Part shown: positions 40,113 to 55,709 of the stretch, in pieces
Layout of the letters: every line of letters begins with the position of its first letter
How positions within the stretch are numbered: position 1 is the first letter of the stretch
NCBI GenBank assembly: GCA_020310875.1
Contig: CM035407.1
Span: forward strand, 68,753,158 to 68,817,157
DNA from: Ceratopteris richardii
Lineage: Eukaryota > Streptophyta > Polypodiopsida > Polypodiales > Pteridaceae
Length of the DNA stretch: 64,000 nucleotides
Reading direction: 5' to 3'
Program-made: the position numbers and the translations under genes
Notes under the pieces: generated by a model
What the model saw: only the letters and a program-made list of their open reading frames with translations
Told to the model about the DNA's origin: nothing
Database searches by the model: none

Positions 40113-40910
40113 ATGGCTCCCATGGACCGGAAGGAAGTGGACGACCTTATTGCTAAAGCTCTCAAAGAGGCCAAAAAGGAAGCAGACCGCAACCTCAATA
40201 TGGAGATACGAAAGATGATGGAAAAGTTCAAAGGGCTCCAAGAACAAGTCATGAATAAAGTCAAAGGACTGGAAGAACAAGTGAAGACTCTCACAGAAGA
40301 AAGAGACCATTGGAGGACAGCTTACGAGCACATGAAAGAAGAGGGGGAGATCTCCAACATGGAGATACTCAAGGAAGAAATAAAGAAGGAAATCAAAACG
40401 GAGGTAGAATCTACTCGAGAGTCATGGGTGGAAGTAGTACACAAAAGGGTTAAGAAGGAAGTTAGGGAAGACGTGAGGAAAGAAGAGGTCACACGAGTCC
40501 AGGATACACTTGAGGAGGAGAGGCTTCGACACACTCGAAAACTTCACATTCGGATTACGGGCCTACCCGAAGGGGTATCACCCGAGGAAGACGCCACTGA
40601 CATTTGCCGTCGACTTGGATACGAGAGCATGCCCTACACAGACGCATGGAGGGTTGGGAGGGATACATCGCGTTTGCGGGCACTCATCCTCAAGATGAGT
40701 TCCGAGGAGGCACGGACCGCCTTTTTTAGACGTCGATCAGTACTACGTGGACTACCCGGCGGCACCCTCTACATGGACGAGGACCTCACGAGTATGCAAG
40801 TGGCACACCGACGCGCTTGCATGCCACAGATACTCCAGGCACGTCGAGAGGGGAGGAAGGCCTTTTACCATGATGGTAACGTCTTCATAGATGGACGCCC
40901 TATCAAATAG
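40113..40910 (+). CDS. LINE ORF1 protein (copy 12, intact)
   Basis: 265 aa plus TAG. Residues 1-150 are an almost continuous charged coiled coil (LKEAKKEADRN, EEIKKEIKTEVEST). An RRM-like block follows from LHIRITGLPEG (~148) to about 230, then a basic C-terminal domain to DGRPIK. This is the layout of L1-type ORF1p, an RNA-binding trimeric chaperone in the LINE ribonucleoprotein. The start MAPMDRKEV is shared by all copies. It carries a few unique changes such as YHDGNVF. ORF2 follows in the same frame. Confidence 0.9.
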   Translation: MAPMDRKEVDDLIAKALKEAKKEADRNLNMEIRKMMEKFKGLQEQVMNKVKGLEEQVKTLTEERDHWRTAYEHMKEEGEISNMEILKEEIKKEIKTEVESTRESWVEVVHKRVKKEVREDVRKEEVTRVQDTLEEERLRHTRKLHIRITGLPEGVSPEEDATDICRRLGYESMPYTDAWRVGRDTSRLRALILKMSSEEARTAFFRRRSVLRGLPGGTLYMDEDLTSMQVAHRRACMPQILQARREGRKAFYHDGNVFIDGRPIK

Positions 40911-40925
40911 GGCCATGCGGCCTAT
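40897..40925 (+). promoter_or_regulatory. ORF1/ORF2 junction hairpins with UAG (copy 12)
   Basis: GCCCTAT (40897-40903), loop CAA, ATAGGGC (40907-40913) is a perfect 7-bp stem containing the TAG at 40908-40910. The alternative pairs ATAGGGCC (40907-40914) with GGCCTAT (40919-40925) with one bulged G. Candidate recoding or re-initiation element. Confidence 0.72.
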
Positions 40926-43900
40926 GAGACATCACTACACCATGAGACACCACTCAGAGGAGCAGTGTGGAACTGCAACGGGGCACTCTGGACGCGACCA
41001 GACAGAGTCGAGGAGATCCTGGCATCACATGACTTTGTGTGCATCACAGAGACACACAAGAGCCCACAGAGAGGTCTACCACGCATTGCAGGTTTTCATT
41101 GGGAATCTGCATTCAGGACCACGACGAGACAGAGTACAGCGCGAGGATCGGGAGGAGTGGCCATCGTATTTCGACAGGAGATACAGAGCCGGATCCATAT
41201 TATATGTAGAGATGAGGAGGCACGATACATGTGGGTTCGCATGGAGATAGCACAGGGGAGCTCGATTTACATTGCTATATGCTACTTCCCACCAGGCGGA
41301 TCTCGATACGCAGGACAGGATCTTGGGGGACCGATCCGAGATAGAGACTCACCATACACAGCGCTTTCAGATGAGATACTACATTACAGCACACTAGGTG
41401 AAGTCTTCCTTATGGGGGACTTCAATGGCCGCACTCAGTCGCATCAGTGCGAGGCATACGACATGGATCACCCACATCTCATGAGGGCCAGAGACCCGGT
41501 TGAGATTAGCACCAGCAGAGTATCAGCAGATATGGGTCAGGACACCACCGGCTATGGCAGACATCTACTCGAGCTAGGCAGCCGCCATCATCTCGTTATA
41601 TACAACGGGATGAATCGTTGGCCAGGTTCAGGCGGATTCACTTGCTTCCCTCACGGGGGAGGTGAGAGCACAGTCGACTACATTTTGGGTACTACCTCTG
41701 GAGCTTCACTCATCCCTTCACTTAGTATTGGACGACGCCCACTCGGTGCAGACCACACATTTATCACATTCACACTCTCATCTCCGATTCCCTTAGACCC
41801 TCCCTCAGCCACTGAGATACATACCACGATACACTTCACACACGAGCTCTCACACGTTTATGCACACCATTTACACACCCGCTTACTCTCCCTCGATCCA
41901 TGCTCACCTTTGGACACACTCACATCACATATCACCACCATCCTACAGGATTCAGCTCTCCGCAGCTTCCCACACCACACACATATGCACCCTCCACGCA
42001 CAGGATCCATGCCGCAGAACCGTTGGTATGATGCAGATTGTCGCGAGCTGCGGAAGCACCTACGGATTTTAGAGCATAGAGGAGATATTACACACACACA
42101 GGCACAGCGTCGCATGCAGAGCCTTACTCGCCGCAAACGGCGGGATTGGGAGGAGAGACAGTATTGGGATATTTACCATTTGCTCATGAGTCGAGACAGT
42201 GTAGTGGCATGGCGACATTTGAGAGAGAGGAGACAGCAGACACCTATCCGAGACCCGAGCACTTGGCATAGCTATGCACGGAGCCTATACGAGATCCCAG
42301 ACCAGCCTCCCATTCCCAGACCGCAGAGCTCACGTCCCACTACCTCTGACTTCTTCACACCCACTATGGTGGGACGCGCTATTGCCCGGCTGCAGCATGG
42401 CAGGGCCCATGATCATTTCGGTCTACAGGCAGAGCACCTCATTTATGGAGGCACAACTCTCGCACCGCTCATTGCCCATCTCTTCAACCGTGCATTGGTT
42501 GAAGGGTTCCCAGACTCATGGACTGAGCACACCATAGTGCCCATTCATAAGTCAGGTGACACTATGGATCCAACTACATACCGGACGATCATGATTGGCC
42601 CTATATTGGCCAAGTTATATGGGGCCGTACTAGAGACAGAGTTGAGTACTCTCGCTGAGAGGAAGGGCATCAGGGCTCTAGGACAGGCAGGGTTCCGACG
42701 AGATTTCTCTACCATCGACCACATCTTCACTCTGAGATGCCTGATCGACCAGGCAAGGGTGAGGAAGAGGAGATTATATTGTTGCTTTGTGGACTTTCGC
42801 AAAGCATTTGACACTGTTCCTAGAGATCGACTCTTGAGACGACTACTTGACATCGGAGCTCCGGAGGAGATGATATGGGGGATCTACGCCTTATACGAGA
42901 GAGTATCTGGTAGAGTCAGATGTCCAGGGGGCTTATCTGATCCACTTGCTAGCACTATCGGGGTGAAGCAAGGATGCCCTCTCTCGCCCACCCTCTTTGG
43001 TCTCTACATTGATGAGATAGTGGACTTCATACAGCAGCAGGGGGGAGATGGCATTGAGGTACACGGGTCCACTGTCCATATTCTTTTATACGCTGATGAT
43101 ATTGTATTGGTTTCAGAGTCTGCAGAAGGTCTACAGCATCATCTACACGGCCTAGATGACTTTTGCAGACACAGAGGGTTATCTCTGAACCTTGGTAAAA
43201 CCAAGGTCTTGATCTTTCATACATCGGCACAGGTACGCAGACATAGTTTGTTCACAGCTGCAGGTGGACCGATCGAGGTGGTCGGATCATATGTTTACTT
43301 GGGGGTGACATTTACAGCAGCATCAGGAGTCTTCTCTATGGCTCAGGCAGCCCGTGACCGCATCACACGTGGGTACGCAGCACTAGCTTTGATGGAGAGA
43401 CAATGCCACCAGGCATCTTTTCAGGAGCCCCGCACAAAGGGGTGGCTCTTTGACACTTTGGTTACGCCAGCGCTCATGTATGGGGCAGCCATATGGGGAC
43501 CAGGATTAGCTACATCAGTATGGACAGCATTAGAGAGGCCACAGATCCTCATGATTGCCAGACTGATCCGCAGTAAGCCTTCAGTACCACATGATATCAT
43601 TAGAGCAGAGCTCGCTGCACCACCGATGCTAGTTGAGGCACTATTCCAGACAGTATGCCTATTACACAGACTTTGGAGCATGGATACAGAGCGTATTGCT
43701 TATCGTGCTTTCGAGGCATCACGTGATATGGCATTAGCAGGCGACACCTCCTCATGGTATGCACAGACACGAGACTGGCTTGCCCACCATGGCTTTGACA
43801 TAGACAGGCTACCACCACTACAGTACGACTCTCATGCACCCACCTACTCGCTCTCTCATCAAGAGAGGAATAGGATCATTCGTCGGGACATATGGCATAC

Positions 43901-44639
43901 ATACATACAGAGGACATGGGTGAGCCCTAGGGGTACATTGCCACCGAAAATGCTCTACTACCGCGAGCATTTTCTACATATATCGGGCACGGGCTTCATC
44001 GAGATTCCGAGATACATGCAGACCTACCTTCCCCACCACCTACGAGTCGTCATTGGGCAGCTCCGGGTTTCATCACATGAGCTCGAGATTGAGAGGGGTC
44101 GGTGCAGGGGAGTCCCCCGTAAGGAGAGGTGGTGCCCAGTATGCCAGACAGAGGTAGAGAGTGAGGAGCATTTTGTTATCAGATGTGAAGCATACTTAGA
44201 CCTACGAGCACAGTTCCACATCGAGGAGTCATTCCAGCTGTGCATGACTATGGGAGACCAGAGACGCTTGGGACGCTTTCTTACAGCAGCATACGAGAGG
44301 CGAGAGCGGTCACTACAGCCCATACATCAGCCACGGGTGAGTACCCAGCAGACCATTACGCAGTTCTCTGAGCGAGTTGAGCTACATCAGAGAGGTCCAT
44401 CTATAGGGCTCACCCTACACCAGGCAGCAGCACAGAGAGCACGGCGCCGACCACGCATGGGTGGATATCGTCGACCACGACTATATCAGGAGGATATCTC
44501 ACGCATCAGGATTGCCTACGACCACATGATGGAGCATAGGCGTACCACCACCCCCTGGGTTGTCTTCCTTCAAGAGGCACTCAGACCACCACCGATGTAC
44601 CACATACTACACCCACCTCCACCCATCACCAATAGCTAG
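40911..44639 (+). CDS. LINE ORF2 protein (copy 12, intact)
   Basis: 1242 codons open directly after the UAG. Counting from the GTG at 40965 as residue 1: apurinic endonuclease motifs WNCNG (2-6), TETH (Glu29), GDFNGR (151-156), ADH (262-264); RT motifs IHKSGD (527-532), AGFRRDFSTIDH, VDFRKAFDTVPR (609-620), KQGCPLSPTLFG (668-679), YADD (709-712); CCHC knuckle C1057, C1060, H1069, C1074; tail MYHILHPPPP. It nicks target DNA and primes reverse transcription. No ATG precedes the endonuclease core in this frame; the first in-frame ATG, near 41229, would remove WNCNG and TETH. Translation therefore probably depends on passing the UAG or re-initiating near it. Confidence 0.92.
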   Translation, partial: GHAAYETSLHHETPLRGAVWNCNGALWTRPDRVEEILASHDFVCITETHKSPQRGLPRIAGFHWESAFRTTTRQSTARGSGGVAIVFRQEIQSRIHIICRDEEARYMWVRMEIAQGSSIYIAICYFPPGGSRYAGQDLGGPIRDRDSPYTALSDEILHYSTLGEVFLMGDFNGRTQSHQCEAYDMDHPHLMRARDPVEISTSRVSADMGQDTTGYGRHLLELGSRHHLVIYNGMNRWPGSGGFTCFPHGGGESTVDYILGTTSGASLIPSLSIGRRPLGADHTFITFTLSSPIPLDPPSATEIHTTIHFTHELSHVYAHHLHTRLLSLDPCSPLDTLTSHITTILQDSALRSFPHHTHMHPPRTGSMPQNRWYDADCRELRKHLRILEHRGDITHTQAQRRMQSLTRRKRRDWEERQYWDIYHLLMSRDSVVAWRHLRERRQQTPIRDPSTWHSYARSLYEIPDQPPIPRPQSSRPTTSDFFTPTMVGRAIARLQHGRAHDHFGLQAEHLIYGGTTLAPLIAHLFNRALVEGFPDSWTEHTIVPIHKSGDTMDPTTYRTIMIGPILAKLYGAVLETELSTLAERKGIRALGQAGFRRDFSTIDHIFTLRCLIDQARVRKRRLYCCFVDFRKAFDTVPRDRLLRRLLDIGAPEEMIWGIYALYERVSGRVRCPGGLSDPLASTIGVKQGCPLSPTLFGLYIDEIVDFIQQQGGDGIEVHGSTVHILLYADDIVLVSESAEGLQHHLHGLDDFCRHRGLSLNLGKTKVLIFHTSAQVRRHSLFTAAGGPIEVVGSYVYLGVTFTAASGVFSMAQAARDRITRGYAALALMERQCHQASFQEPRTKGWLFDTLVTPALMYGAAIWGPGLATSVWTALERPQILMIARLIRSKPSVPHDIIRAELAAPPMLVEALFQTVCLLHRLWSMDTERIAYRAFEASRDMALAGDTSSWYAQTRDWLAHHGFDIDRLPPLQYDSHAPTYSLSHQERNRIIRRDIWHTYIQRTWVSPRGTLPPKMLYYREHFLHISGTGFIEIPRYMQTYLPHHLRVVIGQLRVSSHELEIERGRCRGVPRKERWCPVCQTEVESEEHFVIRCEAYLDLRAQFHIEESFQLCMTMGDQRRLGRFLTAAYERRERSLQPIHQPRVSTQQTITQFSERVELHQRGPSIGLTLHQAAAQRARRRPRMGGYRRPRLYQEDISRIRIAYDHMMEHRRTTTPWVVFLQEALRPPPMYHILHPPPPITNS

Positions 44640-44815
44640 GGCGTTTTACTCACATTTTGGATCCCCCCATGTATTAGGTGGCCACTATCTGCAGAGTCAG
44701 AGCCACGTCTCCCCAGCCTTTTCCAGCCCTATATAGCTTTGTGTAGCGATATACTTTTTATTTCATTTTATCTTCTACACAGGGTTACTACACTTGTACA
44801 TGGTTTTTGTCTCAG

Positions 44816-44831
44816 AGGCCAAGTTTGGCCT
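44816..44831 (+). promoter_or_regulatory. LINE 3' hairpin (copy 12)
   Basis: AGGCCAAGTTTGGCCT with 6-bp stem and AGTT loop, followed by GACATTAATATGAC. The only change against other copies in the 3' element is G to A in GACGTT. Confidence 0.7.
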
Positions 44832-44873
44832 CCAGAGGACATTAATATGACTTTCTTCTTTCTTGTTCTTTTC

Positions 44874-48404
<3,531 letters not shown>

Positions 48405-49290
48405 AAAAAAGGAAGTAAGCTTCGTTCAGAGGGTGAGGGAGTTGCCACACGATAAACTCACTCGTAGAGCTTTTGAGGCAGCTATACAGTTATCTCACAG
48501 AGGGCATGATAGAGCAAGGTACTCGAAGGTCAAGACTTGATTCGGGACACATGGGCTCGATATGAAGAGTCTACCACCTTTTTAGTATGATTCAGACTCA
48601 CCTTACTATCACCTCTCTCGCAGTGAGAGGAATCTCGTGCTCAAACAGGACCTATGGAGGGTCTACATCAGGAGAGTATGGAGATCACCCAGTTTAGAGG
48701 GGAGGATGTCAGAATATAGAGACCAGTTTGTCACCATTATGTCTCATGGATTCATATAGAGACCACACTATATGGACATATATATGCCACAGAGTTCACG
48801 AGTAGCGATTGGCGAGGGTTGCATCACATAGACGGGAGATCCAAAGTGGGAGACACAGTGGGGTCTCGAGATCAGAGCGGATATGAAAACTATGTAGAGA
48901 GGAGGTGGAGAGTGAGGAGCATTTCATATGTCCATGCAAAGCATACATTTAGATTAGAAACAGGTATGAGACTTTGTTCAGAGGACAGCCCACCCTACGA
49001 GAGATTATGGACTCCCGAGATCAAAGACAGTTAGGACATTTCTTCATAGAGATTCAAAGACATAGAGATGCACTCTTACCACCAACACACACAGTTGCAC
49101 AGGTGGAGACAAGACACATAAAGCTCACTGATTTTTTCCAGAGGTCCAGAGTCCACTCCCAAAACCCGATTCCAGCCAGGAGTGACACTATAGCAGGCTT
49201 GAGGTGAGTCAAGCTAGACGACGACCACGAGTCACAGGGCTGAGAGGAGTGAGGCTATACCATTGCCAAACAGAAGAGATTCAAGCCCTT
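48405..49290 (+). mobile_element. decayed LINE C-terminal fragment (copy 14)
   Basis: QRVRELPHDKLTRRAFEAA resembles the family B segment LRVRELPTSRLTRRAFESS. Further scattered similarity follows (RRWRVRSISYVHAKHTF corresponds to the knuckle region in a shifted frame). Many frame breaks and no recognisable 3' hairpin make it the oldest copy. Confidence 0.65.
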
Positions 49291-50308
<1,018 letters not shown>

Positions 50309-50833
50309 CTATTTAATAAATGTGTGTCCAATCCAAGATCATACTAAGTTCTCCAAATGACATTTTGATTGCTTGGCAAACAGAGAACTAAAAGTTTTCT
50401 TCAAAATAGTATAAAAGACATTCACATCTGCATATAGCTCTCCTTGTGAGAAAATGTTAATTTGCATACCATAAAACAAGCATACCGATCAATCTAGTGA
50501 ATAATCCATAAAAAAAAAAGAGAAATAGCATCAGCCTTTACAACAGAAGTGGTTGTCTTCGAGACTGGATTTCTAGCCAGGCTTGACAACAGAGGCTCAT
50601 GAATCATTTGCATTATTTGTTTACCTTAATAAAGTACTTCATCTTCTATTTTAAATCAGATAAGATAAGTTGCTCTACTTAAGCGCTCTGTATGCACTAG
50701 ATTGCAATCAGTCCATATGGACCAGTTACAAAATCTCAATCCCTGAAAAGCAAAGTGCAGTTCAACAATTGCAACAAAGATATTATCATCCAGACTCTCA
50801 AGCATCTGCAACTATGTATGGATGCAAAAATCA

Positions 50834-51010
<177 letters not shown>

Positions 51011-51079
51011 TTAACTGTCATACATAGCAGCTTGGAATACATAACAGCTTGATTATTCAACCCAAAAACACTCAAATAC

Positions 51080-51166
51080 CTGATTTATTTTCAAGGGAAG
51101 ATCTCGATAACTGTGAATCCACTGAGTGAACATATGATTAACTATCGTTTCACTTGTTGGTCGAAC
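51080..51166 (-). CDS. ProRS exon (RPTSET block)
   Basis: 29 codons, [19 protein letters not shown] to DLPLKINQ. The acceptor is GATAG before 51166 and the donor GT at 51079-51078. This is the most upstream ProRS exon I can find. The expected preceding exon (VGGGKELEEKL-like in relatives) is not visible up to 64000. Confidence 0.93.
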
Positions 51167-51881
51167 CTATCATGACTCAATGAATCCCCATCATATACAT
51201 TGAACATCCAAACTGTTGAAAATGTGATAAAACTTTTCACAAGCTGATGCATAGACTCAGAAGCCTAAATTAATGCTGCAAAAAATACTTGCACCATAGT
51301 AAGAACAAAGGAAAGGCACTGGAAAGGAAAAGAGTGGAAGGGGAGTAACAAAGAGAGAGAGAGACAAAGAGAGAGAAAATGAAACAAAACAAAACAATAT
51401 TTTGGCATCTTTAGAAGGCTGAAATTGATCAAAACTTGTGTGTTTTAGTCAAGGGTACCTGGATTGTTGTAGCTCAGTTACATCATTAAGTTACATGCCT
51501 CTAGCATGAGAAACATGCTTCTTACCATCACGTGACATCTGGCAGAAGAAATATGTGACCTGTGTCTGAATAAATCTCTCTGGTTCCTAATCGTGCTCTT
51601 TCCATCTCTCCATGGATGTAATAAGTACTAAGAATAGAGTCAAGTATCCCTTTCCCATAGATCTAGTGAGAAAAGACCCAGATATCTGTCGTCCCCATAC
51701 TTAATACACTAAAAAAGTGCCTCAAACAACTCTCTAGATATGCAATAATGCATGTGATGCAACTATCTAAGGATCTGACATACATGATACTGGCCTCAAG
51801 CCTGTACTCCTTTTTACCTGCCAATCTCAATCTTAAGCTGGGATGAAGACAATATCTGTCCAGTAGCATACCACAACCCTT
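51167..51881. other. intron, no feature recognised
   Basis: AT-rich sequence upstream of the last visible ProRS exon, with a short (GA)n-like stretch near 51353-51376. No coding similarity seen on either strand. Confidence 0.5.
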
Positions 51882-52572
51882 TGTTAGGTGAAAGGCCTCT
51901 AGATTCCTCCTCTACATACATTGTACTCTTGCATTCTTTTCCCCCTCCATATTTATACCCCATAAAAGCTCGTTAGAAGAGCTCTACATGCTTTTTAATT
52001 TTATAGTATTTGTGTAAATATGAGGGGGCAAAACGATGGCTGACCTTACGTTAATTTTATACCTGAAAAGAATGCCCCCATCGTCAAGGATCCATCCAAT
52101 CCAAGTCGCATTCGATGTTGGAGATCCTTGATAGGCCTTATCGAGACTTATATCTCTTCCCATAGACAAAGCAGCTTCTCTTCTCCCTCTCTACTCTCCA
52201 TGAGGATGCAAATGTTTCATCCATCTCTATTTTGCCTTCTCTTTGCTTCTTGAAGGTGTGCTGGTCATGTTTGTTGTGTTGTTGTATATTTCTTGCTTCC
52301 ATACACCCACTGACATTTTCTTGATTCTTTTGTTGATATATTTAGGTAGTGATGTGTGTGAACACACTAGGACCACCGGGGCACTTTTTCCCTTTTTCGG
52401 AGGGTTTTTCCCCAGCTTGTAGATACGCCTATAACCCTAACGGGTCACTTATCTTTGTACATTCTCGTGGTAATACATTCCATATCATGTGTTGTGCTCC
52501 AAGTTTCTTCTTCTTCCTTGTGTTGTTTGCGTGCTTCCAAAGACCTCAAACTCCAAGAATTGGTATCAAAGC
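51882..52572 (+). mobile_element. LTR with primer-binding site (retroelement remnant)
   Basis: TGGTATCAAAGC at 52561-52572 is one base different from the initiator tRNA-Met primer-binding site used by many plant LTR elements. It lies a few bases after a CA end (52554-52555). The sequence back to about 51882 (TGTTAGG) is taken as the LTR; the start is a guess. A TATTTATA motif lies near 51950. No matching second LTR or pol gene is seen. Confidence 0.5.
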
Positions 52573-53290
52573 ATGTCGCCGCTTCATCTAGGGCGTCGCC
52601 GACACCCCTCCAATCACAGTCTCAGAATCTCACGAAAATTGTGAGCATACTCGGAGCGATAAGGAGTTCAAAATGGCTTCGCTTTGTGGTGTCGAAATCG
52701 CGATCCGAGCTCCTTTCGACCTTCAATCGCACTATCGCAATGCTTGTGCAAGCAATTTTGTGTTTTTGTGCCAAAGATATACGCAAGTTTCGGTTTGCCA
52801 GTATAAGCTCCTCGAAGTCTCCTACAAGTTTAGCGGAACTTCACAGGGTAGTTCTGTTCAGCTTTTAGAGATACGGTCATTTTTCTGCATCAGGGTATTT
52901 TAGTCAGTTGCCATGGCTGAAAGCAGTGATCAGGGTTGGTTCCTGACGCGTCGGGAAGCACCCATGCTGACGTAGCTGACAGCATTCCTGACGGCAGCGT
53001 CAGAATCAATTTTTGACACGGACTTTTTTTTTCCAAGGTTTTCAACCTGCAGCTCAAAAAAAAAGTTCATTTTGTGTTCGATTTGGTCACAGGAGCAGCA
53101 GTCTAAGCTCGGGTGCAGCCTGCAGGTGTTCCCAGCTGGAGTGGGAATCGGGCTCATATTTTCAAAGTTCAAGCCTCAAGGTGTGAGTCCGTGGAGCTGA
53201 CTGCTGCATTTTACTGCTCAGTCCTACCTTTTCTCTGTACCATTAGAGTGCTCAGTCATGCAGCATGCTATTATCTGAGGCATTGTAATT
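52573..53290. other. retroelement leader or spacer
   Basis: No gene recognised. GACGCGTC- and CTGACG-rich sequence near 52945-53005 is the only visible structure. Confidence 0.4.
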
Positions 53291-53299
53291 AGGCAAATA

Positions 53300-53362
53300 T
53301 TTCTGAATCATTGGAATCATTGTAATCATTGTAATCATTGTAATCATTGTAATTAGACATTG
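53300..53362. repeat. 9-bp minisatellite
   Basis: Five to six tandem units close to CATTGTAAT. Low functional content expected. Confidence 0.8.
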
Positions 53363-53564
53363 TAATCAGTGCTCGTATTTCTCTATACCACTCGTGAGAG
53401 TGTTCAGTCACATACATATGCTGCTGCCTGCATGTATGCCATGGCCCATTATTCATCATAATTCATTTATTGAGATGCCATAATTTATAAATGATATATG
53501 CAGCATGATTTCAACTTGCAGCTTAATGATTTAATAATTAATTGTTTGTCTTTTATATTTATAG

Positions 53565-55286
53565 ATGCCAAGGAAAGTCAATGGAGAATGGGAGTATGTA
53601 GACAAGGTCAAAGCCTTGCCAAAAGGGAATTGGACATGTAGATGCAAATTTTGTGGCCATGTATGGGATGGAGGAGCCAATCGAATTCGTGCACACATTC
53701 TTGGCCTCAAAGGCTATGGAGTTGACAAATGTGCTCAAGCTCCCCAAAATGTACGAGAAGCATGTAGAAAACTACTTGCAAAATCACCTCAAGAAAGTGG
53801 GTCATGCTCTAATGCCAATCTGATGCATTCACATGAGGATGTTGTGGCAAATGAAAGTGCAACTTTTGATGATCATGAGAAAACCTATGCATCTCAGCCA
53901 TGTAGTGATACTTCCACTTTTCATGCATCTCAAAAGAGAAGAACCTCTCAAGGACCTTTGCAAAAAGCTCAAGAGCTGATGCAGACAATGCTCTTCGTAG
54001 GTTTTTTTTGACAGAAGACATACCGTTTGGAAAGTAAGAAGCCCTTACTTTCTTTACATGGTTAATTCAATTGGTCGTGTGAGCTCTTCCTATAAACCAC
54101 CATCATATCATTGTTTGCGTACACGTCATCTTTATGATGAAGTGAGTTTCATAGAAGATGACTTGCTGAAATTCCGTGAGAAGTAGAAATGTTTTGGATG
54201 TAGTATAGTCTGTGATGGCTGGTCCAATGCTAGGAATCGACCAATCATTAACATTATGGTCAATTGCATTTATGGAAGCATGTTTTTGAGATCTGTGGAC
54301 ACTTCAGGTGAAGTGAAAACTGGTGAGTACATCTTTGAGATTTTGAAAGAAGCTATCAAAGATGTTGGACCTGAAAATGTTGTCCGCGTATGCATGGACA
54401 ATGCAACAAATTGTGTAAGGGCTGGTTCTTTGGTTGAACAAGAATTCCCACATATTTTTAACACGAGATTGTACATGCCATTGCATTGATTTGTTGTTTG
54501 AGGATATTGGTGGGCTTGCTTAGGTGAGGCCAATATTGAATCAAGCTCTAAAAGTCACAACTTTTGTAACTATGAAGCCAAGCTACTTGCTTTATTTAAA
54601 AAGCATTCTTCAAAAGATCTTAAACCTGCACAAACCAGATTTGCTTACATGTTTATCATGCTAGCAAACTTGTTGGATGAGAGAGTGTATAATGGATTAA
54701 GATCCATGGTGGTTTCAGCTAAGTATACTAGAAAAAAAGTGTGCCAAACAAAAAAAACTGAAGATGTATCTGGTGTTGTTCTAAGTGCATTTTTTTGGAT
54801 GGGTCTTGTTTATGAATTGACCGATAGAATGATCGAGGAAATCAGCGATATTGATGGTATTGGAAATGCAAGGTTAGAGGAAGTGAAGTCTTTGTGTGTG
54901 AAAAGATGGGACATGATGCATTCTCCATTGCATGCAGCAGCCTATGTTCTCCATCCTATTTGGAGAGAAAAATGCCCAGATGATGATGGAGAAGTTAATT
55001 ATGGTTGGCTGGATTTCCTTGGGTGTTACACATATGTAGTTGGTCTATATTCATACCAACTTACAACTCGCCACTAAAATTAAAGAGAGAGGGCTTGAGA
55101 AGATAGAAGTCACACTTGACATGACTGAATATTAAAAAGATGATATAGACTGCTCACATTGCAAAAGAGCAAAGAGGATGAGGGTATGCTTGACTCTACT
55201 ACTCCCATAGTTGAGAGGCTCACATGGAGGAAAGAACATCCTCTTTTTGCACATGATGATGATGTTGATGATGATGATAATGATGT

Positions 55287-55321
<35 letters not shown>

Positions 55322-55361
55322 CTCTCGATGATGATGATGATGTAGGATATTCAGCTTGATC
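53565..55361 (+). pseudogene. hAT-type BED/DUF659 transposase relic
   Basis: Starts MPRKVNGEWEYVDKVKALPKGNW with a BED-like zinc finger (CRCKFCGHVWDGGANRIRAHI, His after Arg). Frame breaks follow near 54000, 54040, 54186 and 54490. The middle part reads VCDGWSNARNRPIINI and VRVCMDNATNCVRAG, typical of the DUF659 catalytic region with Asp in CDGWS and MDNA. The end is an Asp-rich tail encoded by (GAT)n repeats (55255-55345). Non-functional. Confidence 0.82.
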
Positions 55362-55709
55362 ATGATTGATATACTTTTGGCATAGACATTATTAGTCTTT
55401 TTGGCTACTAGTTCTCATAACTTTTTGCAACATGTTAATGTTAGCTCACTATACCCGGTGTACATGGTCATATCTCCATGTTGTTTCCCTATATCCTTTC
55501 CCTTAAGAAAACTCTTGGGAAGGTGACCTAAAATTGGGAAATCATCTCTAAAGGGTGCTAACCCGCTCCCATGTAGCACTATCTTATGAACTATCTTTCC
55601 ACTTTACTAGACACTCTTTATATAAGTGACTTCTCGTCTGTTTCTCTCGAGTGCGTAGTATGCTCTCATACTCATGTGAAACAAATTGAACACATATAGG
55701 CTCTACTAC
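55362..55709. other. unassigned, possibly gypsy 3' end
   Basis: Lies just past the 3' end of the minus-strand gypsy coding region, so part may be its 3' LTR. I could not identify LTR ends. Confidence 0.35.

Noticed and set aside
55159..55359. Asp-rich acidic protein
   Set aside because: It is the (GAT)n tail of a decayed hAT transposase, without an independent start or neighbours.
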